Positions 21,835-30,178 of a stretch of DNA of 33,467 bases are shown here, piece by piece; the stretch's first letter is position 1; the number at the start of each line of letters is the position of its first letter. Under the pieces are notes generated by a model that saw only the letters and a list, made by a program, of their open reading frames with translations, was not told the DNA's origin and searched no databases. Location of the stretch: assembly GCA_016191085.1 (NCBI GenBank), contig JACPPJ010000051.1, forward strand, positions 1 through 33,467, read 5' to 3'. The position numbers and the translations under genes are program-made. The stretch comes from Acidobacteriota bacterium (GTDB lineage Bacteria; Acidobacteriota; Terriglobia; 2-12-FULL-54-10).

Positions 21835-23109
21835 ATGATCACAGAAAACCGTATTTCTTTCACCGATCGTCAGAAAACCGCGATTATCTTTTCTGTCCTC
21901 ACACTAGCGCTTTCATGTACGCCCCCCCCCGGCCTTTGTGCGCAGGCGCGTCCCATGCCTCTGTCGCTCGAGGGCGACCCAGCGCTAGCTCGCATTCTCG
22001 TCTGGCAATTGGACAAAGGCGAAACAGCCGACGCAGAACGGCTGCTCAGCGCGAACATGGGAGCGATTAAGGACCGGCTGGAAGAAGTCGTACGCGAAAC
22101 AGATAGAGAATTCGACATCATCGGCCGCTTCGGAGCAGTGAGCATCCGCTTCGGTCCTGGCTACGGAGAACTGGGAGCTAAGAACCGCAGCTACCAAAAG
22201 CTCTTCGACCTGTATAAGAAGTTGGGAGGCGATGAGAATCTCTACAAGCGTTTTGAGGCACGCCGGCTGCGCGTGGAAGGCGCGCATCTCACGAACCAGG
22301 GTGAAAACGCTTGCGGCGAAACTGCGGACTGGGATGGCTCGCAGAAGCTCTACCAGGAGGCGTTACAGCGTCTCAATAGCGCGTTTGCGCTGGCGCAGCA
22401 GGTCGGCGACTATCGATTGATGGCGTCTGCCAAAATCAACATCGGCTCAGCGCTCATTCGCCTCGGCAGACCGGAAGAAGCCATCAAAGCTTACAATGAA
22501 GCCTCGCGATCTGCGGAGCGAGCGCCTGGCGACTTGTACAAAGGTCTGGTTCGCCTGAACCTGGGGAATACTTACGTCTGGAGGGGTGATCCGGAAAGAT
22601 CACTGTCATATTCGCAGGAAGCGCTTGCCATCTTCCGCAAAATCGGCCGCGGCACCTGGGAAGCGAACGCTCTGATGAATATTGGCAATGCCTACATCCG
22701 CGAGCGGCGATTCGCCGATGCATGGGAGACGCTGCACCTGGCGCTCGAAGTCGCCCGTAAACACGGCGAATACCGCGTCTACGGAAGAACGCTGATCAAC
22801 ATGGGTATGGCCGGTATTCAACTGAACAGAAGCGACGCGGCCTCGCTTCTGCAAGAAGCATTGCAATGGTACAAGGACGACACAGAGATCTACCCCGCCA
22901 TTGAACGTGAGATGATGCATCAGGATGGGTTGCGCATGTTGAGCCAGCTTGCGCGCCAATCCGGCAACCAAGCCCTGGCCGAAAAATATGACCGCGAGTT
23001 TTGGGAGAGCATGGGCTCCGATCCAAATCGCTACAAAACTCTCCGTGAGAGTCCATGCTTCTCGATTTACCAGGCGCGTCCCAAGCAGAACACCGCGTCG
23101 ATACAATAG
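21835..23109 (+). CDS. secreted tetratricopeptide-repeat protein
   Basis: About 424 residues from the ATG at 21835 (a GTG at 21826 is in frame and also plausible). A signal peptide (TAIIFSVLTLALSC...GLCAQA) is followed by a stretch of helical TPR-like units, e.g. GRPEEAIKAYNEASRSAE, GDPERSLSYSQEALAIFRK, RRFADAWETLHLALEVARK. TPRs bind other proteins. A run of nine C bases (21922-21930) within the signal-peptide codons (TPPP) could shift frame by slippage. No enzymatic domain is visible. It lies after the rhomboid gene on the same strand, but a functional link is not shown. Confidence 0.85.
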   Translation: MITENRISFTDRQKTAIIFSVLTLALSCTPPPGLCAQARPMPLSLEGDPALARILVWQLDKGETADAERLLSANMGAIKDRLEEVVRETDREFDIIGRFGAVSIRFGPGYGELGAKNRSYQKLFDLYKKLGGDENLYKRFEARRLRVEGAHLTNQGENACGETADWDGSQKLYQEALQRLNSAFALAQQVGDYRLMASAKINIGSALIRLGRPEEAIKAYNEASRSAERAPGDLYKGLVRLNLGNTYVWRGDPERSLSYSQEALAIFRKIGRGTWEANALMNIGNAYIRERRFADAWETLHLALEVARKHGEYRVYGRTLINMGMAGIQLNRSDAASLLQEALQWYKDDTEIYPAIEREMMHQDGLRMLSQLARQSGNQALAEKYDREFWESMGSDPNRYKTLRESPCFSIYQARPKQNTASIQ

Positions 23110-23174
23110 GTGATGGGTGCTAGGTGCTCGGTGTTAGGGAACAACCCAATTCCCGACACTCAACACCCATCACC
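23109..23174. repeat. inverted repeat with 11-bp perfect arms
   Basis: GGTGATGGGTG (23109-23119) and CACCCATCACC (23164-23174). The arms continue as imperfect GTGCT/GGTGTT-type repeats toward the loop. It lies directly after the TPR stop codon and before tyrS, and probably ends upstream transcription. Confidence 0.75.
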
Positions 23175-23185
23175 CACCACCCTGC

Positions 23186-23191
23186 TATAAT
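23186..23191 (+). promoter_or_regulatory. -10 box of tyrS, probable leaderless start
   Basis: A perfect TATAAT ends seven bases before the ATG at 23199, so transcription would begin at or next to the start codon. No ribosome binding site is present between them. No good -35 box is visible (ACACCC at the right distance). Confidence 0.5.
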
Positions 23192-23198
23192 CCCTTAA

Positions 23199-24485
23199 AT
23201 GGAACTAGAAGACGCCTCTCCCACTTCTACCGACGCCGAACTCGACACCCACATGGAGTACCTGCGCAAAGGCGCGGTGGAGATCATCAGAGAAGAGGAG
23301 TTGCGGCAGAAACTGCTGCATGCGCAGCAAACGAAGGCGCCGCTGCGCGTCAAAGCCGGATTTGATCCGACCGCTCCTCACCTTCATTTAGGCCACACGG
23401 TTTTATTGCGAAAGCTGAAACACTTTCAGGACCTCGGCCACACAGTGATATTTCTGATCGGAGATTTCACTGGGTTGATCGGCGACCCGACGGGCCGCAC
23501 TGTCACACGACCGCCGCTTTCACGTGAGGAAGTGGCCGCCAACGCCGAAACATATAAGGCGCAGGTCTTCAAGATTCTTGATGCCGAGAAGACGGAGGTT
23601 GCCTTCAACAGCAAGTGGCTCTCCGCATTGAGCAGCGAAGACGTGGTGCGGCTTTGCTCGCGGTACAGCGTAGCGCGCATTCTCGAGCGCGATGACTTCT
23701 CCAATCGCTATAAAAAGGGATTGCCGATTTACACGCATGAGCTGTTGTATCCCCTGTTTCAAGGTTACGACTCGGTGATCTTGAAAGCCGACGTGGAGAT
23801 GGGAGGAACGGACCAGAAATTTAACCTTCTGGTCGGCCGCGAGCTGCAGCGCGAGTACGGCCAGAGCTCGCAGGTGGTACTCACGATGCCCATCCTGGAG
23901 GGCACGGACGGCGTACAGAAGATGAGCAAGTCGCTTGGGAACGCGATCGGGCTCACCGAACCACCGTCGGAGATGTACGGCAAAATCATGTCTATCTCCG
24001 ATGACCTGATGTATCGCTATTGGGAGCTGCTTACGGATCTGACATTGGCGGAAATCTCCGCCATGCGTCAGAAAGCGTCGAGCGGCGCGGTGAATCCGAT
24101 GAGCATCAAAATGGATCTCGCCCGCAGGGTTGTCGCTGATTTCCACTCACCGCAGCAGGCGCGCCAGGCGGAGGAAGAGTTCCATCGCGTAGTGCAGCGG
24201 CACGAGCAGCCACAGGAAGTTGAAACCCGGTCCATACCTGTTGCTGGCGTTGCTGCAAAAACAGACGGCGCCCATCAATCTGTGAAGCTCGACCGCTTGC
24301 TTGCAACCGCTGGTCTCGCCGCTTCCGTTAGCGAAGCGGCGCGCAAGGTGAAGGAGGGAGCGGTTTCCGTGAACGGCGAGCGTTGCAAAGAACTGATCCT
24401 GCACCTGGACACCAGCCGCCCGCAAGAATTGCTGTTAAAAATAAGCAGGCGCCACGTGCGGGTCGTACTGGAGCCTGACAAGTAG
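23199..24485 (+). CDS. tyrS: tyrosyl-tRNA synthetase
   Basis: 428 residues, standard length for the TyrZ-like bacterial type. It charges tRNA-Tyr with tyrosine. Class I signatures are present: [13 protein letters not shown] (HIGH motif at 63-66), [14 protein letters not shown], and KMSKSLGN (241-248); the C-terminal about 65 residues are an S4 RNA-binding domain ([20 protein letters not shown], then [11 protein letters not shown]). The start is the ATG at 23199, which seems leaderless (TATAAT eight bases upstream, no ribosome binding site). A hairpin follows the stop. Confidence 0.97.
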   Translation: MELEDASPTSTDAELDTHMEYLRKGAVEIIREEELRQKLLHAQQTKAPLRVKAGFDPTAPHLHLGHTVLLRKLKHFQDLGHTVIFLIGDFTGLIGDPTGRTVTRPPLSREEVAANAETYKAQVFKILDAEKTEVAFNSKWLSALSSEDVVRLCSRYSVARILERDDFSNRYKKGLPIYTHELLYPLFQGYDSVILKADVEMGGTDQKFNLLVGRELQREYGQSSQVVLTMPILEGTDGVQKMSKSLGNAIGLTEPPSEMYGKIMSISDDLMYRYWELLTDLTLAEISAMRQKASSGAVNPMSIKMDLARRVVADFHSPQQARQAEEEFHRVVQRHEQPQEVETRSIPVAGVAAKTDGAHQSVKLDRLLATAGLAASVSEAARKVKEGAVSVNGERCKELILHLDTSRPQELLLKISRRHVRVVLEPDK

Positions 24486-24516
24486 CCACGGCACGTTGTT
24501 AGTGCCGCGGGTTTGT
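24486..24516 (+). terminator. predicted terminator after tyrS
   Basis: CGGCAC (24489-24494), 7-base loop, GTGCCG (24502-24507), followed by CGGGTTTGTCCT. The T tract is weak. Confidence 0.45.
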
Positions 24517-24548
24517 CCTGTTCCCTAATCCCTGTTACCTCTATTGCT

Positions 24549-25136
24549 ATGCTGCCCGCAAGGATTCGCGTCAAAGTGCTTCCTGAAGCCGCCGCGTACA
24601 TCAGTGTGTCTCGCGTGGGGCAACGCGAGCTCAGCATGACAGAGATAATGCAGTTCCTGCTTCCAGTGGTAGGCAGGGACACGGCGCGAATCCGGCAAAT
24701 ACTGCGCGCCGGCAGCATTATCGCGGGAGATTTCCGATATAGGTGGGACTCGCTCGAAGCGACAGAGCAGGACTTGGCAGATCTGCTCGCGACGTTTCCT
24801 CATGCCGAGCCGTCGCGGCCGTTCGATCCTGAACACGCCAGAACTGTGCGCTTCCGGCGAGGTTATGAAATGTTGGAACTGTCGCGCGACTCCGCCAGCA
24901 GAAAAGCATTGTTCGCGCGCCAGAGCTTCTGGGATGGGCTCCTCATCACGTTTCGCGAGCATGTGCGCTATTGCAATTACTCCGACGCGGACAGGGCGGA
25001 TGTATATGTTCTCGCTCTCGATGTAGAGAGCGCGGGCAAGCTGAAATCGTTGTTGCCGTTGTTGAGACCCCCAAGCGCCGCCGAACGCCTGGAGCTATTT
25101 AAGCCAGAACAGATCGAGTGGTTAATTCCGCGATAG
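24549..25136 (+). CDS. hypothetical cytoplasmic protein
   Basis: About 195 residues from the ATG at 24549. It has no signal peptide or membrane segment. Its N-terminus (AYISVSRVGQRELSMTEIMQ) is followed by a basic, helical segment (RIRQILRAGSIIAGDFRYRWDS) that faintly resembles a small RNA- or nucleic-acid-binding module, and a C-terminal part rich in Leu and Glu. I do not recognise a family. It lies after tyrS on the same strand, 63 bp past its stop, beyond a hairpin, so it may use its own promoter. Confidence 0.6.
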   Translation: MLPARIRVKVLPEAAAYISVSRVGQRELSMTEIMQFLLPVVGRDTARIRQILRAGSIIAGDFRYRWDSLEATEQDLADLLATFPHAEPSRPFDPEHARTVRFRRGYEMLELSRDSASRKALFARQSFWDGLLITFREHVRYCNYSDADRADVYVLALDVESAGKLKSLLPLLRPPSAAERLELFKPEQIEWLIPR

Positions 25137-25245
25137 AGGCGAGACAGAGCGAAACCGCACGAATTCCCTATGAGTCTAGCCTGCAAGCACTGCCGAAAAC
25201 AGCGCCACCGGTTCGATGCTCCGGCGCGGAAGAACTCGGAACCGA

Positions 25246-25289
25246 CGGCTTAGTCACTGAGGTGATTGGCCGCTCAGCGGTTGAAGCCG
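25246..25289. repeat. decayed palindrome related to repeat A
   Basis: CGGCTT (25246-25251) and AAGCCG (25284-25289) flank inner CTGAG...CTCAG words, as in the GGCTTTAGCCGCTGAGG part of repeat A but with many changes. It lies in the 226-bp convergent gap before gcvPB; no gene is seen in that gap. Confidence 0.35.
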
Positions 25290-25362
25290 GATTGCGGCAG
25301 CCGTGGTCCGGCAAGGTTAAATTCGTCCCCTTACGGATACTCAAACGACATTGTTGTATGGA

Positions 25363-26856
25363 TTACGTGCGGGGCTCGGGTTTCCAGCGCAAGATGGGGC
25401 GGCGAGCGGCCTGGACTTCGTCCACGCGGGCGATGCGGGTGGTGTGTGGGGCGTGAAGCACTGTCTCGGGCTCCTGCTCCGCTTCGCGTGCGATAGAACG
25501 CAGCGCATCTATCAGCAGATCGAGTTCCTGCTTACTTTCGCTTTCCGTCGGCTCAATCATCAGCGCGCCCGGAACGATCAGCGGGAAGCTCACGGTGTAA
25601 GGATGGAAGCCGTAATCAATAAGACGCTTGGCAATGTCGCCAGTATGCACGCCGTGCTGCGCCTGCCGTTTATCGCTGAAGACGCATTCGTGCAGGGCGG
25701 GCCGCTTGTAGGGGAGTTCGTAGCTGTCCTCGAGGTTCTTGCGTACATAGACGGAATTCAGCACAGCCTCTTCCGTGCTCTCGCGCAGCCCTTCCGCGCC
25801 GTTTGCCAGGATGTAAGCGAGGGCGCGCACCAGAACGCCGAAGTTGCCGTAGAATGCGCGCACGCGGCCGATTGAGGCTGGCCGATCATAATCGAGCGCC
25901 AGTGATCCGTCCGGTTTCTCGATGAGCGTTGGTATGGGGAGAAACGGCTCTAGTTGTTTCCTTACCGCGACAGGACCTGCGCCCGGCCCGCCGCCGCCGT
26001 GAGGAGTGGAGAAGGTCTTGTGCAGATTGAGATGCAGAACATCAACGCCGAAATCGCCGGGCCGGCTGACTCCCACCAGCGCGTTCATATTAGCGCCGTC
26101 CATGTACACCAACCCGCCTCGCGCGTGAACGATTCGGGCAATCTCCGCGATGCGTTCTTCGAAGATTCCCAGCGTATTCGGGTTGGTGAGCATCAGCGCT
26201 GCCACATCATCGTCCATCAGGCGCTCCAGGGTTGCGAGGTCCACCATGCCTTCGCTGTTCGACGGCAGATTCAGAGTTTTGTATCCCGCCATGGCCGCCG
26301 ACGCAGCATTAGTGCCGTGCGCCGAATCAGGTATGAGCACTTTGTGTCGAGGGTTCCCTTGAGAGGCGAGATAGGCGTGCACCATCAGAAGCGCCGTCAT
26401 CTCGCCGTGAGCGCCCGCCGCCGGTTGCAGCGTGATCGCATCCATGCCGGTGATCTCCAGCAGCGATTCCGAGAGCAGCTTGAGCACCTTCAAACATCCC
26501 TGAGATGCTTCCTGAGGCTGGTATGGATGAACGTTTGCGATTCCCTTGAGCCGGGCCACCAACTCATTGATCTTGGGGTTGTACTTCATGGTGCAGGAGC
26601 CGAGCAGATACGCGCCGGTATCCACGCCGTAATTCCATGTAGACAGGCGCGTGAAGTGGCGCACAATCTCCATCTCGCTCACTTCGGGAAAGCCCGGGAT
26701 TTCATCACGAGTGAATCCGCCCAAGGCCCCTGTGTCCGCGGGCGGCACGTCGAGCGGCGGCAGTTGGTACGCGCATTTGCCGGCCGAACTGCGTTCGAAG
26801 ATCAAATCTTCATTCTGGTTTACGTGAGGCCGGGCCTTCTTGATGTGATCTGCCAT
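25363..26856 (-). CDS. gcvPB: glycine dehydrogenase (decarboxylating), subunit 2
   Basis: 497 residues. With subunit 1 it forms the PLP-dependent P-protein that decarboxylates glycine and passes the aminomethyl group to the lipoyl arm of GcvH. The PLP lysine is Lys280 in HLNLHKTFSTPHGGGGPG; other signatures are GSCTMKYNPKINE, HPYQPQEASQG and DSAHGTNAASA. It is the last gene of the gcv operon, starting five bases after gcvPA. The C-terminal tail after LLIDALRSIA (about 30 residues, Arg/Pro-rich) is longer than in most relatives and may be a local extension. Confidence 0.97.
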   Translation of the reverse strand: MADHIKKARPHVNQNEDLIFERSSAGKCAYQLPPLDVPPADTGALGGFTRDEIPGFPEVSEMEIVRHFTRLSTWNYGVDTGAYLLGSCTMKYNPKINELVARLKGIANVHPYQPQEASQGCLKVLKLLSESLLEITGMDAITLQPAAGAHGEMTALLMVHAYLASQGNPRHKVLIPDSAHGTNAASAAMAGYKTLNLPSNSEGMVDLATLERLMDDDVAALMLTNPNTLGIFEERIAEIARIVHARGGLVYMDGANMNALVGVSRPGDFGVDVLHLNLHKTFSTPHGGGGPGAGPVAVRKQLEPFLPIPTLIEKPDGSLALDYDRPASIGRVRAFYGNFGVLVRALAYILANGAEGLRESTEEAVLNSVYVRKNLEDSYELPYKRPALHECVFSDKRQAQHGVHTGDIAKRLIDYGFHPYTVSFPLIVPGALMIEPTESESKQELDLLIDALRSIAREAEQEPETVLHAPHTTRIARVDEVQAARRPILRWKPEPRT

Positions 26857-26861
26857 AGTGC

Positions 26862-28223
26862 TTAGGATCTTTGCTGCTGCGCGGCGTGAACCGTTAATTC
26901 ATGGGCCGCGTAAACTTCGACCAGCTTGTCTATCTTTTCGCGCGAAGCCGTTTCTGTAAAACAGAAAAGCCGATCGCCTTCGAGTTCCGGGTAAAACCGC
27001 CCAAGGTCCAAGCCGCCTATGATGCGCTCCTGCCGAAGCTTCGCATCAAGACCGCGCGATCCTTCGCCGCGCACGATGAACTCGTTGAAATGCGGGCCGC
27101 TGAAACGGAGTGATGCGCCGGCTTTGAGAAACTTTTTCTGCGCATATTGTGTTTTTGCGACATTTTGCAGCGCCAGCTCGCGAAAACCTTTTTTCCCGTA
27201 CACCGACAGATATACCGTAACCATTAAGGCGCAGAGCGCCTGGTTCGTGCAGATGTTCGACGTAGCCTTTTCGCGGCGGATGTGCTGCTCGCGAGTTGCG
27301 AGCGTGAGGCAGAAGCTACGCTCGCCTCGTGAATCGGTCGTCTGGCCGACCAGCCGTCCCGGCATACTGCGAATGTACTTCTCGCGCGTCGCGACGAAGC
27401 CAACGTAAGGCCCTCCGAAGCTGAGCGGAACGCCTAGACTCTGGCCTTCTCCGGCGACGATGTCGGCCTCCGCGGGAGGGTGGAGAATACCGAGCGAGAC
27501 CGGCTCGGTGATCATCACAACCAGCAAGGCTCCAGCCGCATGCGCTATCTTCGTAGCGGCAGCGACGTCTTCTACGACGCCGAAGAAGTTGGGAGACTGC
27601 AGCACTACTGCGGAAACGTCCGATCCCACCCGAGCCTGCAATTCAGCGTGATCAGCCTGGCCGCTATTCCCCCATGGTATTTCATCAAGGGCAATGTTCT
27701 GGTGCTGCAGATACGTGTTCAGTACCTGACGGTATTCGGGATGTATGGAGCGAGCCAGCAAAACGCGCCGGCGGCCGTTGGCGCGTACCGCCATCATCAC
27801 TGCTTCCGGCAGCGCAGTCGAGCCGTCATAGAGTGACGCGTTGGCGACGTCCATGCCGGTGAGCTGGCACATCAGCGTCTGAAACTCGAATATGGCCTGC
27901 AATGTTCCCTGGCTGATCTCCGGTTGATACGGAGTGTAGGCCGTGTAGAACTCGCTACGCGAGATCATCGCGTCGACTACGGACGGGCGGAAGTGGTCGT
28001 AGGCTCCAGCACCGACGAAGCATGCAAAGTCGCCCGCGTTCTCTGCCGCGCGCTCCTCGAAGTAACGGAGTATTTCAGGTTCGGAACGTCCACGATCCAG
28101 CCGCAGTTCGCGTCCCAAGCGTAGCGCCGAAGGGATGCTCTCGAATAGCTGGTCAATGGAATCGCAGCCGACGGCTCGCAGCATTGTCTCCCGTTCTTCG
28201 GGAGATTTGGGAATGTATCTCAT
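26862..28223 (-). CDS. gcvPA: glycine dehydrogenase (decarboxylating), subunit 1
   Basis: 453 residues from the ATG at 28223; the longer frame to 28268 would start inside the inserted MITE-like element and is rejected. It is the N-terminal half of the split P-protein: RYIPKSPEERETML, FVGAGAYDHFRPSVVD, FYTAYTPYQPEISQG, ANASLYDGSTALPEA. The split gcvPA/gcvPB arrangement is the one found in many bacteria other than E. coli. It is preceded, within the operon, by a 152-bp mobile repeat and gcvH. No strong ribosome binding site is seen at its start; the old one may have been lost or moved by the insertion 12 bp upstream. Confidence 0.96.
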   Translation of the reverse strand: MRYIPKSPEERETMLRAVGCDSIDQLFESIPSALRLGRELRLDRGRSEPEILRYFEERAAENAGDFACFVGAGAYDHFRPSVVDAMISRSEFYTAYTPYQPEISQGTLQAIFEFQTLMCQLTGMDVANASLYDGSTALPEAVMMAVRANGRRRVLLARSIHPEYRQVLNTYLQHQNIALDEIPWGNSGQADHAELQARVGSDVSAVVLQSPNFFGVVEDVAAATKIAHAAGALLVVMITEPVSLGILHPPAEADIVAGEGQSLGVPLSFGGPYVGFVATREKYIRSMPGRLVGQTTDSRGERSFCLTLATREQHIRREKATSNICTNQALCALMVTVYLSVYGKKGFRELALQNVAKTQYAQKKFLKAGASLRFSGPHFNEFIVRGEGSRGLDAKLRQERIIGGLDLGRFYPELEGDRLFCFTETASREKIDKLVEVYAAHELTVHAAQQQRS

Positions 28224-28235
28224 AAAATAGCTTAG

Positions 28236-28387
28236 AAGCCTGTTTAAAAAGCAATCTGATGATGTCATTCCGAGCGCAGCGAGGAACCTGCTCTTGACTT
28301 CCAGATTTGGAAACCAAAGCAGATTCTTCAGCCCGGCAGCGAACGCCGGGCTTCAGAATGACATCATCACGTATTCTTAATAGCCTG
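28236..28387. mobile_element. MITE-like 152-bp element, copy 2, inside the gcv operon
   Basis: Same family as 7561-7712, opposite orientation: shared core GATGTCATTCCGAGCGCAGC, then GAGGAA, and CTTCAGCCCGGCAG near the other end. The ends (AAGCCTGTTTAAAAAGC and complement CAGGCTATTAAGAATAC) are partly matching. It is flanked by TTAG on both sides (28232-28235, 28388-28391), a 4-bp target duplication. It lies between gcvH and gcvPA, with its end 12 bp from the gcvPA start codon. Confidence 0.75.
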
Positions 28388-28434
28388 TTAGAAAATATTG
28401 AATAGCCGTCACTCACTATTCGCTATTGGCTATA

Positions 28435-28821
28435 TCAATGGCCCTCTTCCTCGCGTAAATAGGCTTCATACTGCTCTGCCGAGAGCAGTTCGTCCCACAG
28501 CGGCGCGCTCAGAGCTACCTTAAACATCCACGCTTTACCGTGCGGGTCCTGGTTGATCCACTCGGGAGTCTCGTTGAGCGCCGTGTTTACCTCCGTCACT
28601 TCGCCGGAGACCGGCGAATAAATCTCCGACACCGCCTTGACCGATTCGACCGTGCCACACTCTTTGCCAGCTTCCAGCTTCGCGCCCAATCCGGGAAGTT
28701 CGATGAAAACGATGTCGCCAAGCTGCTTTTGTGCATGTTCGGTGATTCCGACCGTGGCTACGTTACCATCAACATTAACCCACTCGTGCTCTTTGGAATA
28801 GCGGAAATTGGCGGGGTACAT
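28435..28821 (-). CDS. gcvH: glycine cleavage system H protein
   Basis: 128 residues, standard length. It carries the lipoyl group on Lys62 (GTVESVKAVSEIYSP) and shuttles the aminomethyl intermediate between the P, T and L proteins. Other signatures: FRYSKEHEWV at the start, GITEHAQKQLGDIVFIELP, and GEVTEVNTAL. The gap to gcvT is 34 bp, so the two are co-transcribed. The lipoamide dehydrogenase gene is not in this window; it may be shared with pyruvate dehydrogenase elsewhere. Confidence 0.97.
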   Translation of the reverse strand: MYPANFRYSKEHEWVNVDGNVATVGITEHAQKQLGDIVFIELPGLGAKLEAGKECGTVESVKAVSEIYSPVSGEVTEVNTALNETPEWINQDPHGKAWMFKVALSAPLWDELLSAEQYEAYLREEEGH

Positions 28822-28855
28822 GCTGGCTCCTTGTGCGCTAGTTCAGGTGCGTGGT

Positions 28856-29974
28856 TCAGGACTTCGGTCTCCGGTAAAAGGGTGTGGGCACAATCTCGGC
28901 GGCTGCTTTGTTCCCGCGGATTTCGATCTGGACGCGTTCACCTGATTTGGCAAGTTCAGTGGGAACATACGCCAAGCCGATAGCCCGCTTCAGGTATGGA
29001 ACATAGGAGCCGCTAGTAACCTTTCCCACTTGCCGATCGTTGCTCCAGACGGGAGCATCGTCGCGTGCAATGGCGCGGTCCGTCATCTGAAAACCAACGA
29101 GCTTCTTCGAAATTCCTTCCTGAGCTTGGCGGAGCAAAACATCTCTCCCTAGAAAAGGGCCTTTGTCGAGCTTGCAAATCCACTGCAAGTTGGCTTCGAG
29201 GGGAGTGGTTTCCGCGTTTATGTCATGCCCATATAGCATCATACCCGCTTCGAGTCGCAAAGTGTTGCGGGCGCCGAGACCACACGGAATCAGGCCGTCA
29301 TCTTTGCCGGCCTCCAGCACTTCATTCCAAATGCGTTCGGAATCGGCGACCGGAACGTAAATCTCGAAACCGTCTTCGCCGGTGTATCCGGTGTGTGCGA
29401 TGATGCTCTCCGCGCCGGAAACTTTGCCCCTGGCGAACCAGTAATACCGGACGCCGCTCAGGTCCACCGAGGTCAAGCGTTGCAGTATGGTTTTCGCTTT
29501 AGGCCCCTGCAGTGCAAGCTGCGTGTAGTCATCGCTGGTGTTCCGGACTGTGGCGCCGGGGTCGTTCTGCTGAGTGATCCAATCGAAATCGGCTTCGCGC
29601 CGCGCCGCGTTGACGCACAGGAAATAGTGCTCGTCCGAGAATTTGTGAACGAGCAGGTCATCCACAAAGCTGCCGCGATCGTTCATCAACCCGGAGTACT
29701 GCGCCTGATTGACCTGCAATCGCGAGACGTCATTGCAGGTAACCTTTTGCAGAAGCGCCAGAGCCTGCTTGCCCGCAATTTCAATCTCGCCCATGTGGCT
29801 AACGTCGAAAAGGCCCGCGCGGGTGCGCACCGCCATGTGCTCGGCCACGATGCCGGTATATTCCAGCGGCATATCCCAGCCGCCGAACGGAACCATGTGA
29901 GCGCCCATCTTGCGATGTAGTTCGTTCAGGGCCGTTTTTCTCAATGCGGCAGGTTCAGAGGAGAGAACGGACAA
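28856..29974 (-). CDS. gcvT: aminomethyltransferase (glycine cleavage T protein)
   Basis: 372 residues from the TTG at 29974; GGAGG lies five bases upstream, so this start is preferred over the longer frame to 30100. It transfers the methylene group from the H protein to tetrahydrofolate and releases ammonia. Signatures: ALNELHRKMGAHMVPFGGWD, GLFDVSHMGEIEI, CNDVSRLQVNQAQYSGL, GYTGEDGFEIYVP, and RLEAGMMLYGHDI. It is the first gene of the operon gcvT-gcvH-gcvPA-gcvPB, divergent from aceE with 204 bp between the chosen starts. I see no glycine riboswitch upstream. Confidence 0.97.
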   Translation of the reverse strand: MSVLSSEPAALRKTALNELHRKMGAHMVPFGGWDMPLEYTGIVAEHMAVRTRAGLFDVSHMGEIEIAGKQALALLQKVTCNDVSRLQVNQAQYSGLMNDRGSFVDDLLVHKFSDEHYFLCVNAARREADFDWITQQNDPGATVRNTSDDYTQLALQGPKAKTILQRLTSVDLSGVRYYWFARGKVSGAESIIAHTGYTGEDGFEIYVPVADSERIWNEVLEAGKDDGLIPCGLGARNTLRLEAGMMLYGHDINAETTPLEANLQWICKLDKGPFLGRDVLLRQAQEGISKKLVGFQMTDRAIARDDAPVWSNDRQVGKVTSGSYVPYLKRAIGLAYVPTELAKSGERVQIEIRGNKAAAEIVPTPFYRRPKS

Positions 29975-30178
29975 GAAATCCTCCAAAAGAAGAACGGAAC
30001 AGTAACCTAACACTTGGCTCGCGCGGCCGTCAAGACGCGACCGGAGCGCACGGTATTGAACCAAGTTGCTGCTGAGTTTCGCTCGGAGGTCCCGCGACAC
30101 GATCGCTTGCCTGGTAATTTCTTTGGGCGCATACTTTGTTTAAGACAATCTCGATTTCATTTGCGAGGCGGGCCTACC

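Noticed and set aside
23520-24146. Long open frame antisense to tyrS
   Set aside because: Shadow of tyrS; no motif.
25954-26865. Long open frame (303 codons) antisense to gcvPB
   Set aside because: It is fully inside a certain gene on the other strand and gives no recognisable protein.
28224-28268. Longer N-terminus of gcvPA
   Set aside because: Its upstream codons lie in the MITE-like insertion; the family start is the ATG at 28223.
29975-30178. Glycine riboswitch before gcvT
   Set aside because: The conserved glycine-aptamer words were looked for on the gcvT strand and not seen.
30014-30178. Longer N-terminus of aceE
   Set aside because: The added 55 residues do not resemble the family, and they would run over the gcvT leader.
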